Below the pieces are notes generated by a model. That model was not told the origin of the DNA. It saw nothing but the letters and a program-made list of their open reading frames with translations, and ran no database searches. A DNA stretch of 64,000 nucleotides, from assembly GCA_963841845.1 (NCBI GenBank), contig CAWJEG010000016.1, positions 1 through 64,000 of the forward strand, read 5' to 3'. A program made the position numbers and the translations under genes. The stretch is from CAVVGZ01 sp963841845. Its GTDB lineage: Bacteria > Chloroflexota > Anaerolineae > Anaerolineales > Anaerolineaceae. Positions 46,118-55,623 of this stretch are shown here, one piece after another (within the stretch, counting starts at the first letter, position 1; the number at the start of each line of letters is the position of its first letter).

Positions 46118-46874
46118 ATGAACAATCACCACATCATTGACGCACACATCACTTTAGGTCCCGCTCAATATTTTGATATCTAACCTGAGACTGTGCTGCA
46201 ATTGATGGACCAGTACGATATAGAAAAGGCTCTGATCAGCCCGTCAGACCAATGGATGGCTGTTGATAACTGCATCGGGAATCGGAAGATGGCAAAATAC
46301 GTGAAGGATTGGCCACGAACGCTTTACGGGTTATGCTTCTGTGAATCCCTGGTATAGAGAAAAGGCATCGTATGGAATTTGAGCGGGCTTTGGGCGACGG
46401 GCTTTGTGCCATAAAGATTAATCCGCTGAGGCAGGGATTTATCCTTGTGGAAAAAATTTGTGCACCGATATTGAAATTGCTAATCAATACAAATTAACTG
46501 TCTACGTGGTCACCGGTATTGGAGTACTATCCATGCCTTTCCAATTATCCGAAATTGCACGCAGATATCCCGAAGGCTCTTTTTATTATGGGGAGATCTG
46601 GGTGGAGCGATTTCCACCTGATGGATTTTCTTCCATCGGTCCAACAGTCACCAAATATATATGTCGAGACTGCTTATAATTTTCCGGAGACACTCGAACA
46701 AGGTCATAAAAACAATTGGTTCAGACAGGATAGTCTTCGCCAGTGATGCCCCGTTTTCGAACATGAAATTGGAAATTAAGAAAATTTCCAAGATTTAGAT
46801 ATCGATGCAGAATGCTTGTTCAGAAAATATTTAATGGGAATATTAGACATCTCCTAAATGAAAAAAGGATTTAA
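46118..46874 (+). pseudogene. Amidohydrolase-2 family protein, copy 1 (multiple frameshifts)
   Basis: The frame opens with NNHHIIDAHITLGPAQYF at 46118. Downstream parts in shifted frames are LMDQYDIEKALISPSDQWM, YGIERALGDG-like sequence, AIKINPLRQGFI, and SDRIVFASDAPFSN, with the end near 46874 (GNIRHLLNEK). The fold is a TIM-barrel hydrolase/decarboxylase. The usual HxH near the start is His-Ile-Thr here, so metal binding may be altered, unless an indel changes it. Several stops lie in every frame. Confidence 0.6.
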
Positions 46875-46886
46875 TGATTGGATTCG

Positions 46887-47638
46887 ATGAAAGTAATTGA
46901 TATGCACAGCCATCTTCCAGGTAAGGCTTTCAATTATGGAAGAAAACCTACTCGTGGATGTGACCCATACAATGGATCAATCTGGGATTGATAAAGCCGT
47001 AGTTTTCACAATCGATGGTTTTTTTTATGATCCTTTCACTTGCAACAATCTATTAAATGAGCAGGTAAGGAGTCAGATGGACGCTTAATCCCATTTTGTA
47101 CGGTTGACCCCAGGGATGAAATGGCATTTCTTGAAATTCGCCGATGTATTTGTGAACTTGGTTTTCGAGGAATAAAAATCCATCCCTGGTGGCAAGGCGT
47201 ATCCCCTCTGGATCCATGCATGCAGATGATTGCTGAGGAGGCTGTCCGATTTAATGTGCCAATAATTTTCCATGATGGTACCCCTCCATTTGCATCACCG
47301 TTACAGATTGCATATTTAGCGGATGATCACCCGGATTTAAAAGTAATCCTTGGACATGGCGGGGGAATGGATTTATGGGTAGAAGCTGTAGCGGCAGTGA
47401 AAAGATATCCAAATTGCACAGTTTGTCTTTGTGGTTCGGCACACCCCCTGCAATCCTGCATCTCATGGTTGAAGAACTTGGACCGGAGAAAATAACCATA
47501 GGTACTGATGCCGGTTTTGGGGATGATTATTATGTGAATTACCGCATGGAGCAGTTTTTTGACCTCTTGAAGGATTTCCCAACAGTTGACCAAGAACGCA
47601 TATTCTGGCATAACGCTTCTGATTTGTTAAATCTATGA
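46887..47638 (+). pseudogene. Amidohydrolase-2 family protein, copy 2 (frameshifts)
   Basis: Starts at 46887 as MKVIDMHSHLPGKAF with a normal HxH. Shifted frames continue VDVTHTMDQSGIDKAVVF, then FLEIRRCICELGFRGIKIHP, FHDGTPPFASPLQIAYLA, VILGHGGGMDLWVEA, and after a change near 47440 TPPAILHLMVEELGPEKI and the final metal Asp in TIGTDAGFGDD, ending at 47638. Three frame changes. The intact catalytic residues suggest a working ancestor acting as a hydrolase or a metal-dependent decarboxylase. Confidence 0.68.
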
Positions 47639-47675
47639 TAGTCGAAACAATCACGGTGAATTATTGGAGGAAGCC

Positions 47676-48840
47676 ATGAAAGTGCCCATGTCAAATTTAT
47701 CCGCTGAATACGAAGCTAACAAAGATGCAATTGACGCAGCTTTTCAGAGGGTAATAAAAAGCGGTAATTTTACATTGGGCGAGGAGGTTGATTTATTTGA
47801 GCAGGAATTGGCTGAATACTGCGGATCAAAATATGCGATTGGTGTTGGGTCTGGTACCGCAGCAATTGAACTGACCCTCAGAGCATATGGTATTGGTCCA
47901 GGTGATGAAGTAATTACGGTGCCGAACACTGATATTCCAACAACAGCAGCCATAAGCCATGTGGGAGCAAAAATTGTATTTGTAGATATTGATCAATCAT
48001 CTTATAACATCGATCCAAAAAAGATTGAGGAGAAGATTACTAATAAAACAAAAGTGATTTTGCCTGTGGATCTTCACGGATACCCTGTGGAAAGGGACGA
48101 AATTCTAAGGATTGCCCGAAATAATGACCTGATTGTACTATTTGATTCGGCATTATCCCTTGGGGCAGAATATAAAGGTGATAAAGTCGGTTCCTTTGGA
48201 CATGCCACTTGTTTCAGCCTGGCACCAACCAAAGTATTGGGTGCTTTTGGAGATGCGGGTGCTGTTACAACAAATGACAGCATGATCGCTGACAGAATCA
48301 AGGTACTAAGAAATTACGGTCATTCTTTGGAGATGGAAGCCGGTCAAGAAGGACTTCTTGGTTTTTCAAAATGGGAGTTTGTAGAAGAAGGTTATAACGA
48401 ACGGATTGACGCGATTCAGGCAGCCATACTACGGGCGAGACTCCCCACACTGGATACACTTATCGATAAACGGCGGAGTGTTGCTCACATATACAATGAA
48501 GCCTTCTCCAGGTTAGATGTAACCTCCCCACTTACGGCGAGTCACGTTAAACATGTGTACAGGGCTTATACAATCCTTATCGAAAATCGGAATAAAATGC
48601 GCGAATTCACTTACTTTAAAAGGGATTGCGACCCATATTTATTATTGCCCACCTCTTCATTTACAGCCGGCGTATCGATATTTAGGATACCAGGAAGGGG
48701 ATTTTCCGGTAACTGAACAGTACGGAAATAAAATGCTCAGTTTACCGATTTTTCCGGAAATCACGAAAGAACAAATAGAAATGGTGATAACAGCAGTCAA
48801 GAACGCAATTGAAGAAAATGACTATCAAAACAATATATAA
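47676..48840 (+). CDS. DegT/DnrJ/EryC1/StrS family aminotransferase (one frameshift)
   Basis: ATG 47676 follows GGAGG. The fold-type I layout has GSGTAAIELTLRAYGIGPG, VPNTDIPTTAAI, PVDLHGYPV, DSALSLGAEY and the PLP Lys in FSLAPTKVLGAFGDAGAV. The frame changes near 48620 and continues IYYCPPLHLQPAYRYLGY and LPIFPEITKEQIEMVI to TAA 48840; length ~388. Members usually aminate keto-sugars, but DegT-type proteins also occur in amino-compound catabolism. Confidence 0.82.
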
Positions 48841-48862
48841 CGGATCAAAGGAGATTTTAAAT

Positions 48863-49812
48863 ATGAAGAATCGTACGCTTGTGTTATTTGATGAAGGAAT
48901 TACACCGGGAATAGTTGACCAGATTGAATCCGGAGTTCCAACCGGGTGGGTTTTAGAAAAAACCATTAATAAAGCAGAGATCATCATTACTTCAAGCCAG
49001 GATATCACAGGAGATATTTTAAGTAAGGCTGGACCCGACCTGGGCTTAATTATTAAATTGGTTCCAGGGAGTGCGACGATTGCAAAAACGAAGGCGAAGA
49101 TTGTGGAAGTTGGCGAACCAGCACTTTTTGGTGTTGCTGAGCATGCAGTGACCTTGATGCTGGCATTAAGCCGCCATTTATTGTATGTTGTAAAACAGAC
49201 CAATGCTCAAAAGTGGGTCCCGGGAATCCGAAACCCCCATTCTAACTGATCAGCGCAAATATACTTATAACTGGATTGGCCTGGACGATTTTGGCATGAT
49301 ATTTGGCAAAACAGTCGGGCTGGTGGGTTTCGGGTATATCGGCAAAGAAGTAGCCAAGCGATTACTACCTTTCGGAGCGCGGATCATCTATCATGATATT
49401 GTCCGTGCTGATCCCAAAACCGAAGCGGAATACGGGGCTGAATACCGGGATCTAGATTCCCTGTTGAAGGAAAGCGATTTTGTATCGCTTCATCTAAAAT
49501 TTTCCGGGGATAATGATAAGCAATTCGGTCGAAGAGAATTTGGATTGATGAAACCTAACGGCGTATTTCATCAACACGTCCAGGGGGCGCATGGTGGATG
49601 AGGAGGCGCTGGCTGATGCATTGGCATCGAAAAAGATTGGCGGTGCAGGTCTGGATGTGTTTTATTATGAACCTTTCCACCCTGACAGTCCCCTGGCGAA
49701 ACTGGCGGGTGATCATGTAATCCTGACCCCGCATACAGCCGGCACTCCTAATGCGCAGGCATGGCAGATTGTATCAAACCAGGTGATACGGCTTATCAAA
49801 AATTTTTCATGA
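48863..49812 (+). CDS. D-2-hydroxyacid dehydrogenase, NAD-dependent (two frameshifts)
   Basis: ATG 48863 follows AAAGGAG. The catalytic-domain start is read first (VLFDEGITPGIVDQ, EHAVTLMLALSRHL). A change near 49245 leads to the NAD fold (KTVGLVGFGYIGKEVAKRLL), and another near 49585 to the Glu and His of the active site (MVDEEALADALASKKIGGAGLD region and VILTPHTAG). Joined length ~316 residues is normal. It interconverts a 2-oxoacid and D-2-hydroxyacid and would supply or consume the 2-oxoacid used by the dehydrogenase complexes downstream. Confidence 0.82.
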
Positions 49813-49829
49813 TTTAAATAAAGGGAACT

Positions 49830-50516
49830 ATGCAAACCAATGGGGATATCCACCGGTTGGATAAATTGGAGGCATTCAACTTACGAGACCGGGTTGAAAA
49901 AGAATTAAGGGATGCAATACTCTCTGGTGTCTTTCGACCCGGTCAAAAACTGGTTGAATCAGATCTTGCAGAACAATTAGATGTCAGCAGGGCACCCATC
50001 AGGGAAGCATTAACTGCTTTACAAAGAGACGGCCTGGTAGTTGATATCTTCCGGCGGGGGTATTATGTTGCCAAATTTACTGAGGAGGATATTGAAGAAA
50101 TTTATAGTTTGCGTCTGATTCTTGAAATCGGCGGATTAAAACGTGCATACCCTAAATTAGTTGAGAATGATTTCAAAATATTACAGGGAATCGTGGATGA
50201 TCTCGGCTTCAAGTTATTCAACCATGAAAACCATAACGAAATTGTCAATATAGATTTATCCTTTCATGAATACATTTTACTTTGTGCTAAAAATAAACGG
50301 CTTCATGTAATGTGGAATAAATTACGGTCCCAATCACAATTATTGATTAGCGTCACCAGTCAAACACGATATGATTTCCCTGGACAACCTAAAGCGATGC
50401 ATCAAGCCTTGCTGGATGCAATCCATTTTCATGGAATAGAGGCAGCAGAAAAAGAATTAACCTTTCATATCCTGGATGCCCAGGATAGAGCCACCGAAAC
50501 ATTAGAAAAAATATAA
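49830..50516 (+). CDS. GntR family regulator, FCD type (first)
   Basis: A 228-residue repressor-type regulator. An N-terminal winged helix (ILSGVFRPGQKLVESDLAEQ, VSRAPIREALTALQRDGL) is joined to an all-helical FCD ligand domain (YSLRLILEIGG, DLSFHEYILLCAKN, MHQALLDAIHFHG), with metal-binding Asp/His residues. It lies 18 nt after the hydroxyacid dehydrogenase and is the last gene of its run. It probably senses a carboxylate intermediate of the pathway. Confidence 0.87.
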   Translation: MQTNGDIHRLDKLEAFNLRDRVEKELRDAILSGVFRPGQKLVESDLAEQLDVSRAPIREALTALQRDGLVVDIFRRGYYVAKFTEEDIEEIYSLRLILEIGGLKRAYPKLVENDFKILQGIVDDLGFKLFNHENHNEIVNIDLSFHEYILLCAKNKRLHVMWNKLRSQSQLLISVTSQTRYDFPGQPKAMHQALLDAIHFHGIEAAEKELTFHILDAQDRATETLEKI

Positions 50517-50770
50517 GGTGTAAAGAAAGCTTACCTTTGTTGATACAATCTGGACATTTCTCTAATTGTTCATACTTCACCAAGTTCAAAGATTATTTCC
50601 CTGACATATATTTGCATATGAAGGGGGTTAGGGTATTAAAAGTTTGCTAAAGGTTGCTCCCTATCTAGTAATTTCGGTTCCTTCAGTAGCAAACGGATCA
50701 ATTTTATCTAATAGAAATCACTCTGTATAGCCTTAGCAGATGTGTTGAATATTAAATTTTCATCTACCGC

Positions 50771-50815
50771 TTGAAATTAATAATTGGCATGCTATAATAT
50801 TGTCATACCAATTAT
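50771..50815 (+). promoter_or_regulatory. Promoter with overlapping 12-bp inverted-repeat operator
   Basis: TTGAAA (50771-50776) and TATAAT (50793-50798) are spaced by 16 bp. The arms ATAATTGGCATG (50780-50791) and CATACCAATTAT (50804-50815) match at 11 of 12 positions and enclose the -10 and the predicted start. The GntR gene begins four bases later, at 50819, without a ribosome site, so the transcript has a leader of about 14 nt. Binding of the GntR protein here would block the whole operon. The rest of the 50517-50818 spacer shows nothing else. Confidence 0.7.
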
Positions 50816-50818
50816 ACG

Positions 50819-51553
50819 ATGACAACCTATACCCCTATCAAGCGGCAGGACAAGCTCTCCAGCCAGGTGGCTGATACCATCCAGGATTTGATCCTATCCA
50901 AAAAGCTAAAACAGGGGGAACGCCTGCATACCGAGCGCGAGCTTGGTGAGCAGTTCCAGGTAAGCCGGACGGTGATCCGCGAAGCAATCCGCATCCTTGA
51001 GGCGCGCGGTTTGCTGGACACCCAGACGGGTTCCGGAACGTATGTCAGGGCCCTGCAAGGCGAAGATGTGGTCAATTCAATCGCCATGTATTTTTCCTCT
51101 CAGGACCCGGCCTACACCATAGAATCCATCATGGAAGTGCGCAGGGTGCTGGAAATCCAGGTGGTGAAACTGGCTGCAGAGCGGGCTACCGCGGAAAACA
51201 TCAGCCAGCTTGAAGCAATTATGGACCAGATGTGCCGGTTCACCGATGATATTGACCTCTACTCCAAATGGGATCTTGAATTCCATTTATCCCTGGCTCA
51301 TGCCAGCAATAATGAGTTGTTCAAAATTCTGATTGAACCCCTCGGTGGAGCCTTGTTTGAATTAATCTGGACTGCGTCAACCACCCCGGGGGCCATTGAG
51401 GATTCCTGCAAATTCCACAACGAAATCCTGGATGCCATAAAAAACAGGGATTCCACCCGCTCAATGGAATTAATGAAAGCCCACCTGGACCAGTCTCAAC
51501 GGGTTGCACTTGAAGGTCAAATACATCGAAATTTGGAATTAGGAGGATTATGA
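50819..51553 (+). CDS. GntR family regulator, FadR/FCD type (second)
   Basis: A 244-residue regulator with winged helix (ILSKKLKQGERLHTERELGE, VSRTVIREAIRILEARGLLD) and FCD domain (IMEVRRVLEIQVVKLAAERA, DLEFHLSLAHASNN, FHNEILDAIKNRD). It opens the operon that encodes the first 2-oxoacid dehydrogenase-type complex and is likely autoregulated through the palindrome directly before it. The last codons contain AGGAGG, the ribosome site of the next gene, whose ATG overlaps this stop. Confidence 0.88.
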   Translation: MTTYTPIKRQDKLSSQVADTIQDLILSKKLKQGERLHTERELGEQFQVSRTVIREAIRILEARGLLDTQTGSGTYVRALQGEDVVNSIAMYFSSQDPAYTIESIMEVRRVLEIQVVKLAAERATAENISQLEAIMDQMCRFTDDIDLYSKWDLEFHLSLAHASNNELFKILIEPLGGALFELIWTASTTPGAIEDSCKFHNEILDAIKNRDSTRSMELMKAHLDQSQRVALEGQIHRNLELGGL

Positions 51554-52308
51554 ATACTAAACTGATCTTTCTCGGTTATGGGGGGTATAAGATCATCACT
51601 CCGGATAACAAGCACATTGTTATTGACCCATACCTGACCGGTAATCCTGTGGCGCCATTGACACCGGAGACATTGGGGCCGGTGGACCTGTTGTTGATCA
51701 CCCACAACGCCTATGACCATTTTGGGGATGCACCGGAAATTCTTAAGCGATACAGGTGCCCGGTAATTTGCGCCAAGGATGTCTCTCACCGCCTGACAGA
51801 AATTTTCAAGGTGGATCCGGATCTAATCCGGGTCACAATCTGGGGAATGGCGATGACTGTGGCGGGGATCCTGGTGCGTCCTATGCCCAGCGTACACTGG
51901 TCCTTTGGGGTCACGCCGGATGGAGGGCTGCTTTCCGGTCCTGCCATGGGATTCATCATTGAAACGGAACCTGGTGTACGCATTTATCATCCCGGTGATA
52001 CGGCGATTACCCAGGATATGAAACTGTGGGGTGAGCTTTATAAACCAACAGTAGGATTGATGCATGTGATGCTGCCGGAAAATTCTTTACCGCACATGGA
52101 ATGTTACCTGTGCGGTGAACTTACAGAAAGTGAAGCAGTTCTGGCCAGCCAATGGCTGGGGCTGGAGCACATCGTGGCAAGCCACTATATAGACGCCGAA
52201 TCCGAAGGGGTAAAATCCTTCCTTCGTGAAGCGGAAAAAGCCAGGGAAAATGGCGAGCTGAACGCCAAGGTCAGCGTGGTAAAACCGGGAGAAATCCTGG
52301 TCCTGTAA
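51550..52308 (+). CDS. Metallo-beta-lactamase fold hydrolase (UlaG-like) with altered metal motif
   Basis: A 252-residue protein starting MNTKLIFLGYGGYKIITPD, with VIDPYLTGNPVAP and the later ligands in SVHWSFGV, YHPGDTAI and ASHYIDAE. The canonical HxHxDH is THNAYDHFGD here, so the second His is Ala; relatives of the UlaG/YcjY-like group with HGAYDH are known. The fold suits a lactonase or hydrolase acting on a sugar-acid-type substrate. It is translationally coupled to the GntR gene and lies before the dehydrogenase complex genes. Confidence 0.78.
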   Translation: MNTKLIFLGYGGYKIITPDNKHIVIDPYLTGNPVAPLTPETLGPVDLLLITHNAYDHFGDAPEILKRYRCPVICAKDVSHRLTEIFKVDPDLIRVTIWGMAMTVAGILVRPMPSVHWSFGVTPDGGLLSGPAMGFIIETEPGVRIYHPGDTAITQDMKLWGELYKPTVGLMHVMLPENSLPHMECYLCGELTESEAVLASQWLGLEHIVASHYIDAESEGVKSFLREAEKARENGELNAKVSVVKPGEILVL

Positions 52309-52332
52309 TCTATTCCTTTTTGGAGGTACAAA

Positions 52333-53412
52333 ATGCCAATAAGCGCAATCAGCATGGACGAATCGTTAGCCAAGCTGGAAAAATTTAAAAAAGAAGTTAT
52401 GCAGGAACTGAAAGCCCCGCCGGAACTTTCCATCGAAGACCAGTTGGAAATTTACCGGAAAATGGCGCTCATCCGTGAATTTGATACCAATGTTAAAACC
52501 TTATGGAAACAAAATTTTATCTACGGCCTGGCACACGCCTATCTGGGCGCAGAAGCGGTGGCCGTGGGTGCCTGTGCGGCGATTAGGAAAGGCGATTACA
52601 TCACCAGCACCCACCGCGGACATGGACATGTGATTGCGATGGGTGGAGATGTAAAAAAAATGATGTCGGAACTGATGGGTAAAGCCGACGGATACTGCAA
52701 GGGAAAAGGCGGATCGATGCATATTGCCTCGGTGGATGACGGCATGCTTGGCGCAACCGGAATTGTGGGCAGCGGCATGCCTATTGCAGTTGGTGCCGCC
52801 CTTTCAGCCCAGGTGCTGAAGAAAGATTATGTGACCATCTGTTTTCATGGAGACGGCGGTACCAACCAGGGCGTCTGGCATGAATCGCTGAACCTTGCAG
52901 CGGTCTGGAATCTTCCGGTGATCTTCTTATGCGAAAACAACCAGTGGGCGATTTCCTTGCCCTATGACAAAGCGGCAAAAAATCCGAACGTCGCAGACCG
53001 GGCGATCGGTTATGGCATTCCGGGTGTGACCGTGGATGGATTCAATCCTTTTGCGGTATATGCAGCTGTTCGCGAGGCGGCGGTACGGGCCCGCAAAGGT
53101 GAAGGACCCACGCTGGTCGAAGCCCGTTATTACCGTTATATCGGCCATTTTGTTGCGGATGATGAACGATACCGCGACACAACCACCAACATTCCATGGG
53201 CTGAGAGTATGGACCCGCTAAAGCGCATGCGTGAATATCTGGTGAGGTCAAAGGTGGCGGATGAGGCCAAGGTAGATGAGATTTACGCCTCGGCAGCGAA
53301 GGAAGTCCAAAATGCGATCGACCACGCCAAAGCGGCGCCGGAACCTGCTGCCGATACCCTCTATAACGATATTTATTCCCCTGAATTTGTAGCAAGATAT
53401 GGCGGTGAATGA
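52333..53412 (+). CDS. Thiamine-dependent E1 component alpha subunit (acetoin/2-oxoacid dehydrogenase type, first)
   Basis: A 359-residue TPP-binding subunit behind TTTTTGGAGG. Typical blocks are YLGAEAVAVGACAAIRKGD, STHRGHGHVIAMGGD, GYCKGKGGSMHIAS and the TPP/Mg motif GDGGTNQGVWHESLN...CENN (about residues 173-203). Members decarboxylate pyruvate, branched-chain 2-oxoacids or cleave acetoin; the AcoA-like sequence favours an acetoin-type or unusual 2-oxo substrate. It overlaps the beta-subunit gene by 4 nt. Confidence 0.9.
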   Translation: MPISAISMDESLAKLEKFKKEVMQELKAPPELSIEDQLEIYRKMALIREFDTNVKTLWKQNFIYGLAHAYLGAEAVAVGACAAIRKGDYITSTHRGHGHVIAMGGDVKKMMSELMGKADGYCKGKGGSMHIASVDDGMLGATGIVGSGMPIAVGAALSAQVLKKDYVTICFHGDGGTNQGVWHESLNLAAVWNLPVIFLCENNQWAISLPYDKAAKNPNVADRAIGYGIPGVTVDGFNPFAVYAAVREAAVRARKGEGPTLVEARYYRYIGHFVADDERYRDTTTNIPWAESMDPLKRMREYLVRSKVADEAKVDEIYASAAKEVQNAIDHAKAAPEPAADTLYNDIYSPEFVARYGGE

Positions 53413-54401
53413 TGAGCAGAACAATCACAATTAAGCAGGCATTGAATGAAGCCCACATGGAGGAATTTGAGCGTGACCCGCGTATTATCATCATGGGGTG
53501 TGATGTCGGAATTCGCGGCAATCCCTTTGGGCTGACCAAGGGATTGTATGAGAAATTCGGTGCTGATCGTGTACGGGATACCCCCATCTCTGAAGCGGCC
53601 ATCGTTGGAACCTGCCTGGGAGCTGCTGCTACAGGATTGCGACCGATTGCTGAAATCCTATTTTCGGACTGGATCACCATCCCGATGGATCAAATTGTCA
53701 ACCAGATCGCCAAGATCCGCTATATGTTTGGCGGCAAGATCAATGTACCGATGGTGATCCGCGCTCCAGTTGGTGCCGGCGGCGGCCAGGCTGCCCAGCA
53801 TTCCCAATCATTTGAAGCCTGGTTCAGCCATGTTCCGGGGCTGCAGGTAGTGATGCCAATCACTCCGTATGATGCCAAAGGGCTTTTCAAAACTGCCATC
53901 CGCGGTAATGATCCGGTGCTCTTCTTTGAACATAAACGCGGTTACGAAATCACCGGAGAGGTGCCTGATGAGGGTGTTGATTACACGGTTCCGTTTGGTG
54001 AAGCGGTCGTGCGGCGCGAAGGGACAGATGTCACTATCGTAGCGGTATCCATCATGGCTCATAAGGCTCTCGCCGCCGCAGAGGAATTGAGCAAGCTGGG
54101 GATTGAATGTGAGGTGATTGACCCGCGCACCATTTACCCCTTTGATTATGATACGGTCATTAAATCGCTCAGCAAGACACACCGGCTGATTGTGACACAT
54201 GAATCCAACCGGCGTTCGGGTATCGGTGCGGAAATTGTCTCACAGGTGGTGGACAAGGCATTTGAAGAACTGGATGAAAAACCTGTCATTGTGGCCGGGT
54301 TGAATGTGCCCATGCCATACAGCCGCTCGCTGGAAAGCCTGGTGATCCCAAGTGAAGAAAAAATTAAAGAAGCTGTCCTGAAAATGATGGATCGGGCTTA
54401 A
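53409..54401 (+). CDS. Thiamine-dependent E1 component beta subunit (first)
   Basis: A 330-residue partner of the alpha subunit (MMSRTITIKQALNEAHMEEF). It contains RVRDTPISEAAIVGTCLGAA, the catalytic Glu region, QAAQHSQSFEAWFSHVPG, GLFKTAIRGNDPVLFFEHK, and IDPRTIYPFDYDTV. Two in-frame ATG codons (53409 and 53412) overlap the alpha stop. Frame undamaged. Confidence 0.92.
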   Translation: MMSRTITIKQALNEAHMEEFERDPRIIIMGCDVGIRGNPFGLTKGLYEKFGADRVRDTPISEAAIVGTCLGAAATGLRPIAEILFSDWITIPMDQIVNQIAKIRYMFGGKINVPMVIRAPVGAGGGQAAQHSQSFEAWFSHVPGLQVVMPITPYDAKGLFKTAIRGNDPVLFFEHKRGYEITGEVPDEGVDYTVPFGEAVVRREGTDVTIVAVSIMAHKALAAAEELSKLGIECEVIDPRTIYPFDYDTVIKSLSKTHRLIVTHESNRRSGIGAEIVSQVVDKAFEELDEKPVIVAGLNVPMPYSRSLESLVIPSEEKIKEAVLKMMDRA

Positions 54402-54411
54402 CGAGGGAGAT

Positions 54412-55597
54412 ATGGCAACTTTTTTTGCGATGCCGAAACTTGGCATGAATATGATCGAAGGACGGATTGTCAGCTGGCTGGTCAATGAAGGCGCTCATGT
54501 AAAAGCCGGACAATCGATCCTGGAAATTGAAACCGATAAAGCCACCAATGAGGTGGAGGCACCAGTCAATGGCATCATCGGCAAGATTCTTCACCGGGAA
54601 GGCGAAGACGTACCCTGCAATGGCGTATTGGCGGTGCTGCTGGATGAAGGTGAGGCACTGCCTGCAAGGATTCCGGTGATGGTGGGTGAGGATGTCGCCC
54701 CAAAAACGGAGGTGCAAACCAAAAAAGAGGTATCCCAGGAAACATCTGCAGACAGTCCGGGAGCCAGGACCATCCGGCGGTCGGATTATCATATCACCCT
54801 CTGCTAAAAAATTGGCGCAGGAACTGGGAATGGATATCACAAAGGTGACTCCCAGCGGCAACCAGATCCGGCGTGAAGATGTGGAACGGGCTTACCAGAA
54901 CGTGCAGAACCAAAAAACTGCCCCCAGGGATCCTGTACCTGAAGTAACCAAAAAGCCTTACGCGGGTATCCGTAAATTGACCGGGGAACACATGGCGCAG
55001 TCCGTCCATACGACAGCACGGGTGGCCCTTACCCTGGATGTCAATGCTGAAAAATTAATCAATCGGCGCCGGTCGCTGGAATTCACTGTTGGAAAAATCA
55101 GCTTTAACGTACTGATTGCCCAGGCGGCGGCGAAGGCATTAAAAGAGTATCCAACCATGAATTCCAGATTGGTCGAAGATGAGATCTGGGAAATGGGAAA
55201 CGTCAATATTGGCATCGCAGTGGATACAGAACGCGGATTAATGGTGCCGGTGTTAAAAAATGTTGACCAGAAAACAGTTGAGGTGCTTCACCGGGAATTC
55301 TCCCAGCTGGCTGAACGTGCGATGGCAGGTAAAGCAACTCCACAGGATTTGGAGGGCGGCACTTTTACAATAACCAATTTAGGGGCACAGGAGATTGAAT
55401 CTTTTGTGCCGGTGATTAATTTGCCCGAGTGCGCCATCCTGGCGGTAGGGGCGATTATGCCCAAAGCGGTTGTGATGGATGAAATTGTGACAGCCTGCAA
55501 GATGATGTCCCTGACCCTGGTCTTTGATCACCGCCTGGTGGATGGCAGTATGGCAGCAAAATTTCTCCAGCGAATAAAACATCTGCTGGAAGAATAG
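54412..55597 (+). CDS. Dihydrolipoyl acyltransferase E2 (first, one frameshift)
   Basis: The N-terminal lipoyl domain has its Lys in EIETDKATNEVEAP (Lys near residue 43). A frame change near 54780 joins GARTIR to RIIISPSAKKLAQELGMD, the peripheral subunit-binding domain, whose usual GTGPxGRI is PSGNQIRREDV. The catalytic domain follows (KLTGEHMAQSVHTTARVALT, TFTITNLGAQEIESFVPVIN) with the active His in DHRLVDGSM. It moves the acyl group from E1 to CoA. Joined length ~395 residues. Confidence 0.88.
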
Positions 55598-55623
55598 GTT
55601 TTGGTTTGGAGGGATATGGCGTT

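Noticed and set aside
50517..50545. Terminator after the first GntR gene
   Set aside because: The AAGGT/ACCTT pairing is short and interrupted and no proper T-run follows.
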